From Bacteroidota bacterium (lineage in GTDB: Bacteria > Bacteroidota > Bacteroidia > Bacteroidales > F082): 41,615 nt of DNA. Below the pieces are notes generated by a model. That model saw only the letters and a program-made list of their open reading frames with translations. It had not been told where the DNA came from and did not search any database. Shown piece after piece: positions 16,531-25,119 of this stretch; position 1 is the stretch's first letter, and each line of letters begins with the position of its first letter. The stretch spans positions 1 to 41,615 of the forward strand of contig JAERTF010000115.1 in assembly GCA_016845105.1 (NCBI GenBank). Reading direction: 5' to 3'. The translations under genes were made by a program, and so were the position numbers.

Positions 16531-17250
16531 CTATTTAGTTGCCGAGTACAAAGTAGCAATTCCCATTGTAAGCCTTTTTTGCTTTGGATTAGTAAACCCT
16601 GCTTTTTCCAACTCATCTAAAAATGCTTTACCTTCGGCAAAAGCTTGAACTGATTCGGGCAAATATGTATATGCAGCATTACTTCTGGAAATTAGTTTTC
16701 CTAGTGTTGGTAAAATAAACCTTGAATAGAAACCATATAGCTGTTTGAATGGAAATGAACTAGGTTTCGAAAATTCGAGTATGGCAACGGTTCCGTTTGG
16801 AGACAATACCCTCTGCATTTCTTGAAGGCCCTTTTGTAAAGTCTCAAAATTTCGTACTCCAAAAGCAACAGTTATGGCGTCGAAATAGTTGTTGTCAAAT
16901 CGTAGGTTTTCAGCATCTCCTTCTTCCAGCGAGATTATGTTGTCCAGTTTTTTATTTTTAATCTTCGTTTTACCTATCTCAAGCATCTCAATTGCAATAT
17001 CAACACCTATGATTGTACTAGGATTTAGTTTTGATAATTCGATTGCCAAATCACCTGTTCCGGTTGCAACATCAAGTATGCGATTTGGATTTTTCTTTGC
17101 CAGTAGCTTACGAACCCTTTTTCGCCATTGAATATCTATGCCTATTGATAAGAAATGATTTAAAAAATCATATTTATGAGCTATGTCATTAAACATCGAT
17201 CTTACTTGCTCTTTTTCAGGCTTATGTGTGTTTGTTGAATGATTGCTCAT
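16531..17250 (-). CDS. ubiE: demethylmenaquinone methyltransferase
   Basis: A 239-residue UbiE/MenG, the SAM-dependent C-methyltransferase for the last step of menaquinone synthesis (Bacteroidota use menaquinone). Visible are the family start VRSMFNDIAHKYDFLNHFLSIGID, the SAM-binding motif LDVATGTGDLAIEL (about residues 59-72), the acidic strand IIGVDIAIEML and the NSNAAYTYLPESVQAF-type C-terminal region. It lies 38 bases after the HldA-like kinase gene. Confidence 0.95.
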   Translation of the reverse strand: MSNHSTNTHKPEKEQVRSMFNDIAHKYDFLNHFLSIGIDIQWRKRVRKLLAKKNPNRILDVATGTGDLAIELSKLNPSTIIGVDIAIEMLEIGKTKIKNKKLDNIISLEEGDAENLRFDNNYFDAITVAFGVRNFETLQKGLQEMQRVLSPNGTVAILEFSKPSSFPFKQLYGFYSRFILPTLGKLISRSNAAYTYLPESVQAFAEGKAFLDELEKAGFTNPKQKRLTMGIATLYSATK

Positions 17251-17288
17251 TGTGGTAAATAAATAAAATAGTCCAAATAAATAGCTAA

Positions 17289-18305
17289 CTAGGATCTGGC
17301 CAACAGACGGTTTACTTCATCCAGTAGCTTTGATTTTTTAACTGAAACAACACCAACTTCTTCGCATACTAGGCCTCCGGCAAGGTTTGAAATAGCAGCC
17401 ATAACAGGTGGGTCAATGTTTAAAGCTATGCATAATGCAGCTACGCTTATTACGGTATCTCCAGCACCCGAAACATCAGTTATATTTCGCAGATGAGCAG
17501 GTATTAGCCTCGATTCATATCCTCCGTCAATTTTCCAACTTATAAAAACACCTTTTTCACTCAATGTATTTAATACCATATTTGCATCAAGTTTATCTTG
17601 CAAGCTAGCAACAGCCATTTCAATTTCAAAGTCATCGTTTACATCGAAATCAACATTTAGTCCCTCCTTTATTTCCTTAAGGTTTGGTTTAAATAAAGTA
17701 GCATTTTTATAACTTAAGAAATTCACTTTTTTCGGATCCACAACAACTGGTATATTCTTTGATTTGGAAAGAGCTATAACCAGCTCAATTAGATTTTCAG
17801 ATATTACGCCTTTGTCATAATCTTGAAATACAATTACATTAATCTCCATTTTATTAATTAGAGACTCAATTCTTTCCAACAATTGATTGTTTTGATCTGA
17901 GGTTAATTGAGAAGTAGTTTCCTCATCAACACGTAATAATTGAGAGTTATTCCCTATTACTCTGAATTTAGTTGTTGTAATTCTATCGGCACATTGTATT
18001 ATTCCCTCAGTTGGTAACTTCTCTTTATTAAGAAGTGAAATAAAATCATCTCCACGCTGATCATCACCAATAACCGAACATAATATGGGTGTTGCGCCAA
18101 GTGCTTTTAAATTTAGACCAACATTGGCTGCTCCACCTAACCTGTTTTCGCGTTTTTCAACTTCAACAATAGGCACAGGGGCTTCGGGAGAAACCCTGTT
18201 TACATTTCCCCATATATATGAATCAACCATTACATCACCAATAACCAAGGCGTTTAGTTTGCTAAATTCTGAGAATAGTTTTGAAATAGATTCAGTAGAT
18301 ATCAT
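17289..18305 (-). CDS. RfaE1/HldA-type heptose-7-phosphate kinase, PfkB family
   Basis: A 338-residue PfkB-family sugar kinase closest by eye to the kinase half of HldE. Visible are GDVMVDSYIWGNVNRVSPEAPVP (residues 23-45, split), the glycine pair motif LGGAANVGLNLKALG, and the C-terminal anion-hole and base motif DVSGAGDT with the catalytic aspartate. The nucleotidyltransferase half of bifunctional HldE is absent. In LPS heptose synthesis it would phosphorylate D-glycero-D-manno-heptose 7-phosphate at C1. Other PfkB substrates remain possible. A TATTTTTG -7 box lies at 18333-18326. Confidence 0.8.
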   Translation of the reverse strand: MISTESISKLFSEFSKLNALVIGDVMVDSYIWGNVNRVSPEAPVPIVEVEKRENRLGGAANVGLNLKALGATPILCSVIGDDQRGDDFISLLNKEKLPTEGIIQCADRITTTKFRVIGNNSQLLRVDEETTSQLTSDQNNQLLERIESLINKMEINVIVFQDYDKGVISENLIELVIALSKSKNIPVVVDPKKVNFLSYKNATLFKPNLKEIKEGLNVDFDVNDDFEIEMAVASLQDKLDANMVLNTLSEKGVFISWKIDGGYESRLIPAHLRNITDVSGAGDTVISVAALCIALNIDPPVMAAISNLAGGLVCEEVGVVSVKKSKLLDEVNRLLARS

Positions 18306-18325
18306 TTAAAAAATTATTTGGTTGG

Positions 18326-18333
18326 CAAAAATA
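18326..18333 (-). promoter_or_regulatory. candidate -7 element for the kinase-ubiE-porT group
   Basis: TATTTTTG on the minus strand, 20 bases before the kinase ATG. It fits TAnnTTTG; no -33 TTG at usual spacing. Confidence 0.4.
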
Positions 18334-18397
18334 ACTATTTGTTGATGTTTATTATATTTTTACTGATAGTTTTTATATGTATAGCATTGATTAATAT

Positions 18398-19285
18398 ATG
18401 TTGCCTGTGTTTAGAGTATTATTTGTAATAATTTTATTTTTAGCTGATTATATTGTAGTTGCACAGTATTTGGATATTAATTCAGGTATGAATATCTCGA
18501 ATATCGAGGGTGATGAAATATATGCAGAGTGGTCGCCTGATGGTAAGAAGTTATTATTTCAATCAACCAAAAATGATAAATCGGATATTTATATCTATCA
18601 TATGGATAATGATACAACATTAGTATTTAATAATCCTTCAATAAATTTTCGAAATCCTATTTGGCATCCTAATGGTGAACAAATTGTATTTGATTCGGAT
18701 TTGAATGGAATAGATTATTTATATACTCTTAACATTAAATCGCACAAATTTGAGCCATTATTTTCTCGTAAGATAAGTTGCAAAAACGCCACATTTTCAA
18801 GTTCATCCAGGCAAGTATATTTTATAGGTTTTAATGAAATAGACAATTGTTGGGATATTTATAGTTATGATTTTATTTATGATAACCTTAATCAACTTTC
18901 AAATAATAAAGTGGAAGAGAAAGATATTGATATTGATAATTCTGGTAAAACCTTGATTTTTTCCCAAGTTGATAGTTACTTGGATAAAAGTAATCTCGCT
19001 GTGATAAATTGGTATGGTGAAGCCATAAGTGGGTTAAAAAATATTACTGGAGAAACACCATCATGGGGGGCAAATGGCCTAAAGATTTTTTTCGTCTCGG
19101 ATAGAGATTGTTCGAAGAATGAATTATTTAGTATTTGGAAAGATGGAAGTCATCTGGAAAAGATCACTAATTACGAAGTAGGAGTATGTTCTCCTGTGGT
19201 TTCGCCCGATGGAACAAAACTAGCAATGTCAATAAAAACAGAAAAAGGGTGGGATGTTTTTGTTTTTCCTTTTGAGGATTATTAA
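18398..19285 (+). CDS. exported TolB-like beta-propeller protein (PD40/WD40-like repeats)
   Basis: A 295-residue protein with a signal peptide (about residues 1-23). It carries TolB-type repeats: AEWSPDGKKLLFQS, PIWHPNGEQIVFDS, PSWGANGLKIFFVS and PVVSPDGTKLAMS, spaced as blades of a six-bladed propeller. TolB-like propellers in Bacteroidota often serve as binding modules in the cell envelope. It is about 115 bases upstream of the SPFH gene on the same strand. No catalytic motif is seen. Confidence 0.75.
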   Translation: MLPVFRVLFVIILFLADYIVVAQYLDINSGMNISNIEGDEIYAEWSPDGKKLLFQSTKNDKSDIYIYHMDNDTTLVFNNPSINFRNPIWHPNGEQIVFDSDLNGIDYLYTLNIKSHKFEPLFSRKISCKNATFSSSSRQVYFIGFNEIDNCWDIYSYDFIYDNLNQLSNNKVEEKDIDIDNSGKTLIFSQVDSYLDKSNLAVINWYGEAISGLKNITGETPSWGANGLKIFFVSDRDCSKNELFSIWKDGSHLEKITNYEVGVCSPVVSPDGTKLAMSIKTEKGWDVFVFPFEDY

Positions 19286-19400
19286 GACATATTCTAATGC
19301 TATTTTTCCAATTATTAAATACAATTTTTACCTAACCGATAACTATTCGCTATATAATCAACAATATTATTAAATTTGCTTTTCATTTAAAAATAATATA

Positions 19401-20237
19401 ATGGCACAACAACAAGAATTTGATTTAAAGAAAATACTCCCAATAGGAATCGTAGTAGTGGCGGTTGTTTTTGTAATAATATTTTGGAGCAGAATGACAG
19501 TAAATATAGAAGCCGGACATGCCGGAGTTCTTTTTGAAACTTTTAGTGGTGGTGTTGATACTACTCGTACATATGGTGAGGGGTTCCATTTTCTAGCTCC
19601 CTGGAATGAGATGATAACATATGAAACACGTCAGCAAGAAATTGCTGAAGATATGAATGTACTTTCGTCGAATGGACTTGAAATTAAGGCCGATGTAAGT
19701 GCATGGTACCGCCCCGAATATGATAAGTTGGGGATGCTTCATGCCAACATTGGTAAAGATTATTTACGAAGGGTAGTGATTCCTGCTTTGAGATCTTCTG
19801 CTCGAAGTGTAATCGGTAGATATACTCCCGAACAAATATACTCTACCAAAAGAGATGCAATCCAAGATGAGATTTTTGAAGAAGCAAAACAAATTCTTGA
19901 TGAAAAATATGTAGACTTATCTCAAATATTGATACGTTCGATAGTATTACCATCTACTATTAAATCAGCTATTGAGGGTAAATTAAAGCAAGAACAAGAA
20001 TCGCTTGAGTATGAGTTTAAACTTCAGAAAGCTCAAAAAGAAGCACAGCGTCAGATTATTGATGCAGAAGGAAAGGCTGAGGCTAACCGCATTCTAAATG
20101 CAAGTTTAACAACTAATATCCTTCGTGAGAAGGGAATAAGCGCTACCATAAAACTGGCAGAATCCAACAACTCTAAAATTGTAGTTATTGGTAACAGTGA
20201 CGGAGGTATGCCATTAATACTAGGTGATATAAAATAG
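19401..20237 (+). CDS. prohibitin/SPFH-family membrane protein
   Basis: A 278-residue SPFH protein with one N-terminal transmembrane segment (about residues 13-31). The SPFH core follows (AGHAGVLFETFSGG, YGEGFHFLAPW), then a helical region rich in Lys, Glu and Ala (about 190-235, KLQKAQKEAQRQIIDAEGKAE) that should form coiled coil and oligomers. Prohibitin-type proteins form large ring assemblies in the membrane and often hold proteases or chaperones. The gene ends just before a strong bidirectional terminator. Confidence 0.9.
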   Translation: MAQQQEFDLKKILPIGIVVVAVVFVIIFWSRMTVNIEAGHAGVLFETFSGGVDTTRTYGEGFHFLAPWNEMITYETRQQEIAEDMNVLSSNGLEIKADVSAWYRPEYDKLGMLHANIGKDYLRRVVIPALRSSARSVIGRYTPEQIYSTKRDAIQDEIFEEAKQILDEKYVDLSQILIRSIVLPSTIKSAIEGKLKQEQESLEYEFKLQKAQKEAQRQIIDAEGKAEANRILNASLTTNILREKGISATIKLAESNNSKIVVIGNSDGGMPLILGDIK

Positions 20238-20264
20238 TAAATCAAAAGTAAAATAGTACGCAAT

Positions 20265-20299
20265 AAAAAACCCTAGCCAGATTCTGGTTAGGGTTTTTT
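20265..20299. terminator. bidirectional terminator between SPFH and PLP-enzyme genes
   Basis: A 16-bp stem (AAAAAACCCTAGCCAG with CTGGTTAGGGTTTTTT, one G-U pair) closes a 3-base loop. The A and T runs at both ends let it work on both strands, ending the convergent genes at 20237 and 20327. Confidence 0.9.
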
Positions 20300-20326
20300 A
20301 TTGTCATATTTATAATCCAATCAGCT

Positions 20327-21535
20327 TTATTTAAGTAGCTTTAGTTCATCAAGACATGATTTTATTATATCAAAAGTTTTTTCAATGTCATGATCAAGAC
20401 CAACTGAGAATCTAACTAAACCAGGAGATAGTCCCATTTCTGCTTGAATTTCAACTGGTACTTCGGATGATGTGCTTCTTCCTGAATTGGAGAAAAGAGT
20501 CTTAAAGTAGCCAAGACTCACAGCATGATACCCAACTCCTCTTTCTTGCATCATCTCCATAAATGGAGTAGCTCTTTCGGCAGTTTCCAAATCAATTGCA
20601 ATAATACCGCTGTATCCAAAACCATCATTCATCATACTATTCATAAGTTCGTGTTGAGGATGGTCGGTCATTCCTGGGTAATTAAATTTAAGTCCAATTT
20701 CCTTAAATCTATTTGCTAGGTATAATGCATTTTTTCCATGTTGGGTCATGCGAATGTGCAATGTCCCAAGGTTTTTAAGTATTGATGATGACCGTAATGG
20801 ATCAAGTACTGGGCCAAGTAACATTGCTGTTCCATCATTAACATTGCTTATGTCGTTTATAAACTCCTCAGATGCACAAATTGCTCCAGCAACACAATCG
20901 TTTTTACCATTTATAAACTTTGTCATACTATATACCACAATATCAGCACCTAGTTTAAAAGGGCTAAGTATCATTGGTGTAAAGGTATTGTCAATAAGCA
21001 CCTTTATACCATGTTTATGTGCAATCTTTGAAATTGAAGGAATATCACTTACCTGTAACATTGGGTTGGTTACACTTTCGGTATATATGAGCTTAGTATT
21101 TGGTTTGATTGCATTTTTGATGCTCTCAAGATCCGAGATATTAACAAAAGTAACATCAATGTTGAATTTCTTTACATAGTTTTTCAAAAATGCAAATGTG
21201 CCACCGTAGGTTGTTACACTTGTGATTATATGATCACCAGCATTGCATAACTGTAAGATAGCAGTAGTAATAGCTGCCATTCCTGAAGCCGTAACCCAAG
21301 CCGATTCAGTACCTTCCATAGTCGCAAGTGCATCGGCCAAATACTTATTTGAAGGATTCCAGTGACGTGAATATAGGAAACATCCTTCTGCTTCACCTGC
21401 AAATGCATCAATCATTACATTCTCGTGCATAAATGTATATGTTGCTGAATCTGTGATAGATGGGTTTACACCTCCAAATTCACCAAATTGCTCCACTCGT
21501 TGTACGGCTGTTGCCGGATCATATTTTTTTGACAT
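20327..21535 (-). CDS. methionine gamma-lyase-like PLP enzyme (Cys/Met metabolism family)
   Basis: A 402-residue PLP enzyme of the Cys/Met metabolism class. I start at the ATG at 21535 (MSKKYDPATAVQ); the frame is open 15 codons further but without family-like sequence. PLP lysine is in VYSMTKFINGKND (Lys206), with LYSRHWNPS, ASGMAAITTA and the LIDNTF aspartate as expected. The class covers methionine gamma-lyase, cystathionine lyases and O-acetylhomoserine sulfhydrylase; I lean to a methionine gamma-lyase-like lyase, but the motifs do not settle it. Convergent with the SPFH gene. Confidence 0.75.
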   Translation of the reverse strand: MSKKYDPATAVQRVEQFGEFGGVNPSITDSATYTFMHENVMIDAFAGEAEGCFLYSRHWNPSNKYLADALATMEGTESAWVTASGMAAITTAILQLCNAGDHIITSVTTYGGTFAFLKNYVKKFNIDVTFVNISDLESIKNAIKPNTKLIYTESVTNPMLQVSDIPSISKIAHKHGIKVLIDNTFTPMILSPFKLGADIVVYSMTKFINGKNDCVAGAICASEEFINDISNVNDGTAMLLGPVLDPLRSSSILKNLGTLHIRMTQHGKNALYLANRFKEIGLKFNYPGMTDHPQHELMNSMMNDGFGYSGIIAIDLETAERATPFMEMMQERGVGYHAVSLGYFKTLFSNSGRSTSSEVPVEIQAEMGLSPGLVRFSVGLDHDIEKTFDIIKSCLDELKLLK

Positions 21536-21826
21536 CTTTTTAAGTTTAGAATTCAAGTTGCAAAAATAATAAACAAACATTGTTTTAGTTTCAGAATGCT
21601 TCTAAATTACTTGCCTCAATTTTTAGGTTGGATATGGTATTTGTTAATTATTTGTTATTTTAATTTAAGAACAACGTCCTCAATAGTACCTTTGTTTAAA
21701 TATCTGTGTTTTAGCGCGAAATAGTGCAAAAGTATTGTGTAAATTTATATGCAACCTTTTAAACTTTTCGGTGTCTCGAACATGTATTATATTCAGTGAG
21801 ATGATAATCTTTTAAAAAGAACTTAA

Positions 21827-24800
21827 ATGAAAAAAATTGTATTACTTGGATTCTTGAGTTTTATACTGTTGTTCAGTATTAAAAGCAATGCACAACAAGG
21901 ACCCGTTAAGCCGGAAGCCTTTTCTGAACCTATATATTTCGATAGGGTAGGGCCCTTAATAGATTTTCCTGCCCTTACCCCAGAAGAACTAATTGAACTG
22001 GATGAAAAGGAGAAAAACAAAGTAAGGAATAAGGATCTGAAATTCAGACCATATACCAACTCAGAAAATGCACTTCCGGTGGGTCCGGATGCAGTTTGGC
22101 AAAAAGTTGGTGGTACCAAACGGAGTGTTTCCAATATTATGGAGAATTTTAATGGTTTAACAACCGGCTCATCTCCACCAGATTGTAATGGTTCAGCAGG
22201 ACCTGAGCACTTCTTTCAAACAGTAAATGTAAAATATTCCATTTACGATAAAACTGGAAATCAGGTTGTAGCTCCTACAAATTTGAATACTCTATTTTCA
22301 GGAGTCCCCGGCTCAAATAATAATGATGGTGATCCAATTTTATTATATGATGACAATAGTGATAGATGGCTAGCTGCTGAATTTTCAGGTGCATGGACAA
22401 ATCCTGATTACATGATGATTGCCATTTCTGTAACCAGTGATCCTACAGGCGATTGGTACAGATGGTCGTGGGTTATGAATGGTTTTCCGGATTATATGAA
22501 ATTTGGTGTTTGGGAAGATGGATATTACATGGGAACTAATACCAGTAATGGTAGTGATATTTATGTATTTGAGCGTGAAGAAATGTTAATTGGTGGTACC
22601 AGTCCCCAAATGGTACAATTTAATAATAACTGGCGTCCCAATAGTGGATTTCATTGTGTATTACCTGCCGATTGTGATGGTGATTATGCACCTGCAGGAA
22701 CTCCAGGATTATTTCTAACAATTAATGATGATGGTTGGGGTGGAAATGATGAGCTTTGGGTATTTGAATTGGATGTTGACTGGGATTCACCCGGAAATTC
22801 AACATGGAACAGAACTCAGCAAATTAGTGTTACTCCTTTTGATAGCAATTTTGGACCTGCCTGGGATAATATCCGACAACAAGGCACAGGTCAGAAACTT
22901 GATGCCATAAATCAGATTCTAATGTACAGGGTTCAATATCGTAATTTTGGTTCAGAACAACGTATAGTATGTAATCATACTGTTGATGTTGATGGTACCG
23001 ACCATGCTGGAATCAGATGGTATGAGCTTGAGAAGAATGGTGATAACTGGGAAATAAGACAGGAAGGAACATATGCACCCGATGAGCACAGTAGATGGAT
23101 GGGAAGCATTGCAATGAATGGAACTAAAGATATTGCTTTGGGATATTCTATTTCTAGTAGTACACTATATCCTGGTATTCGTTATTGTGGTCAATCGGCT
23201 CTTGAAAATGAAGCTGCTAGCGGAATAATGGATATTGAAGAAGGTGTTATTAAGGATGGAACCTCATCCCAAACTGGTACCAACCGTTGGGGTGACTATT
23301 CTAATATGTCAGTCGATCCAGAGGATGATGAAACTTTCTGGTATACAACACAATTTATGAATTCTAGCAGTTCGAAAGGAACTAAAGTTACTTCATTATT
23401 TTTTGAGGAATTATTACAAGCTGTATTCTCAGCTAGTTCCACAACAGTTTTTATAGGTAACACAGTTGATTTTACTGATTATTCGATGGGTGAACCAACT
23501 TCTTGGGATTGGACTTTCGAAGGTGGAGATCCAGCCACATCAACCGAACAAAATCCAACAGTAACATACAATACTCTGGGTACTTATGATGTAACTTTAA
23601 CGGTTACCAGTTCACAAGGAACCAATACTCTTGAAAAATCTGATTATATATCAGTAGTCGACGAAATACTATCGCTTGATCCAACAACAATAACAGTTGG
23701 ACAGGATGCTGGTAGTACTAGCACAACTTTGAGTTCCAATAGTGGATGGTCGGTAAGTGAAGATTGTGACTGGGTAACAGTATCACCTCCTTTTGGAAAC
23801 GGAGGAGCAAATATTGTATTTAACTACCAAGAAAATACGGGTACGCAACGTGAATGTATAATTACAATTTCATCGGCCAATATGTCGGTTGATTTTACTT
23901 TAGTTCAAACTGGGATTGCCGAGATTCTTACACTTAACCCTATGACAGAAATTGTTGATTATAATGCATCATCAATTGATATAGAGTTGGGGTCGAATAC
24001 CAATTGGGTAGTTACCGAAACATGCGATTGGTTGGTAGTTGCACCAGAAACAGGTGAAGGTAATTCAATGCTAAACATTGCATTTGATGAAAATGTTAGC
24101 CCTGATAGTCGCAATTGTATAATAAATGTTTCTACAGCTACACTATCTGTTGATTTTATCTTAACACAAACAGGTTTTCCTGCTTCCATTGTTACTGATA
24201 TTACATCTGAAGTTGTAGCCTCAGATCCTTCGACACTTGATGTAGTTGTTACTTCAAATGTTGACTGGACCGTTGACGAACAATGCGATTGGATATCCGT
24301 AAGTCCTGAAACAGGTAATGGAACTACAATTGCAGCAGTATCCTTTGAGGAAAATGTAAGTTTTAGTGATAGTAGAACATGTATTATTAATTTCTCAGGT
24401 GGAGGTGTAGTTGCTCCTGTTGAGATAATTCAACTTGCTAAAGTTGCTGAATTGACGATAAATAAAAATGAAGAAGATGTAAGTTGGGAAGCTGGAGATA
24501 TGGATGTGGAGGTTACCACAAATACCGACTGGACCGTAACTAAACCATGTGAATGGATAACAATAGATCCCAATTCAGGTTCATTATCAGGAAGTTTTGT
24601 TTTAAATTATTCTGAGAATTCTGAAACCAACGAAAGAAGTTGTACAGTTTCTGTTTCAGGAGGTGGTTTGGTTCAGGAATTAACTGTGAATCAAGCGGGT
24701 CATCCTGATGGAATTGACGAACTTGCTGCAAACCAAATTAGTTTGTTTCCGAATCCTGCATCAAAGTCATTCAATATTGTTTCCAAACAACCAATGGGTA

Positions 24801-24958
24801 ATATCCAAATTATTGATGTTAGAGGTAGTATAATTGCAGAATATAATAATCCTGGCACTAAACTCTTAGTTACTACTACCGACTGGAAAAAAGGAACTTA
24901 TTTTGTTAGAATTCAGTTGGATCAAACAATAATTGATGGAACTGTAGTAATTCAGTAA
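21827..24958 (+). CDS. large secreted T9SS protein with PKD and four BACON domains
   Basis: A 1043-residue exported protein. A signal peptide (1-22) is followed by a beta-rich N-terminal region that looks like a propeller (about 60-525), one PKD domain (about 531-612, with SWDWTFEGGDP), four BACON modules (about 614-697, 697-784, 784-871, 871-957) and a type A T9SS sorting domain (about 961-1043, LFPNPASKSF). Each BACON has the core CDW or CEW, and each also has a second cysteine near its end (ECIIT, NCIIN, TCIIN, SCTVS), probably one disulfide per module. BACON domains usually bind glycans or mucins. The substrate and any enzyme activity of the N-terminal region are unknown. A terminator follows the stop. 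Confidence 0.85.
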   Translation: MKKIVLLGFLSFILLFSIKSNAQQGPVKPEAFSEPIYFDRVGPLIDFPALTPEELIELDEKEKNKVRNKDLKFRPYTNSENALPVGPDAVWQKVGGTKRSVSNIMENFNGLTTGSSPPDCNGSAGPEHFFQTVNVKYSIYDKTGNQVVAPTNLNTLFSGVPGSNNNDGDPILLYDDNSDRWLAAEFSGAWTNPDYMMIAISVTSDPTGDWYRWSWVMNGFPDYMKFGVWEDGYYMGTNTSNGSDIYVFEREEMLIGGTSPQMVQFNNNWRPNSGFHCVLPADCDGDYAPAGTPGLFLTINDDGWGGNDELWVFELDVDWDSPGNSTWNRTQQISVTPFDSNFGPAWDNIRQQGTGQKLDAINQILMYRVQYRNFGSEQRIVCNHTVDVDGTDHAGIRWYELEKNGDNWEIRQEGTYAPDEHSRWMGSIAMNGTKDIALGYSISSSTLYPGIRYCGQSALENEAASGIMDIEEGVIKDGTSSQTGTNRWGDYSNMSVDPEDDETFWYTTQFMNSSSSKGTKVTSLFFEELLQAVFSASSTTVFIGNTVDFTDYSMGEPTSWDWTFEGGDPATSTEQNPTVTYNTLGTYDVTLTVTSSQGTNTLEKSDYISVVDEILSLDPTTITVGQDAGSTSTTLSSNSGWSVSEDCDWVTVSPPFGNGGANIVFNYQENTGTQRECIITISSANMSVDFTLVQTGIAEILTLNPMTEIVDYNASSIDIELGSNTNWVVTETCDWLVVAPETGEGNSMLNIAFDENVSPDSRNCIINVSTATLSVDFILTQTGFPASIVTDITSEVVASDPSTLDVVVTSNVDWTVDEQCDWISVSPETGNGTTIAAVSFEENVSFSDSRTCIINFSGGGVVAPVEIIQLAKVAELTINKNEEDVSWEAGDMDVEVTTNTDWTVTKPCEWITIDPNSGSLSGSFVLNYSENSETNERSCTVSVSGGGLVQELTVNQAGHPDGIDELAANQISLFPNPASKSFNIVSKQPMGNIQIIDVRGSIIAEYNNPGTKLLVTTTDWKKGTYFVRIQLDQTIIDGTVVIQ

Positions 24959-24973
24959 TCTACTTAAACGCAT

Positions 24974-25010
24974 AAAAAAGCTGTGGTATTAAATTATCAC
25001 AGCTTTTTTT
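24974..25010 (+). terminator. intrinsic terminator after the BACON protein gene
   Basis: A 15-bp stem (AAAAAAGCTGTGGTA with TATCACAGCTTTTTT, one G-U pair), a 6-base loop and a T run, starting 16 bases after the stop codon. Confidence 0.88.
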
Positions 25011-25119
25011 ATGAATAATTTTCGAATATGAATGTTATTTGCACATGCATTTATTTATGATTCTATATTTAGAAAACCATAATTTGATAAATTAGCCTTT
25101 TTCTTTTAAAATATATTAA

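Noticed and set aside
21536..21580. 15-codon N-terminal extension of the PLP enzyme
   Set aside because: The sequence (MFVYYFCNLNSKLKK) is not family-like, and a good ATG follows at 21535.
23959..24731. Minus-strand ORFs inside the BACON region
   Set aside because: Shadows of the repeat-rich coding sequence; no independent support.
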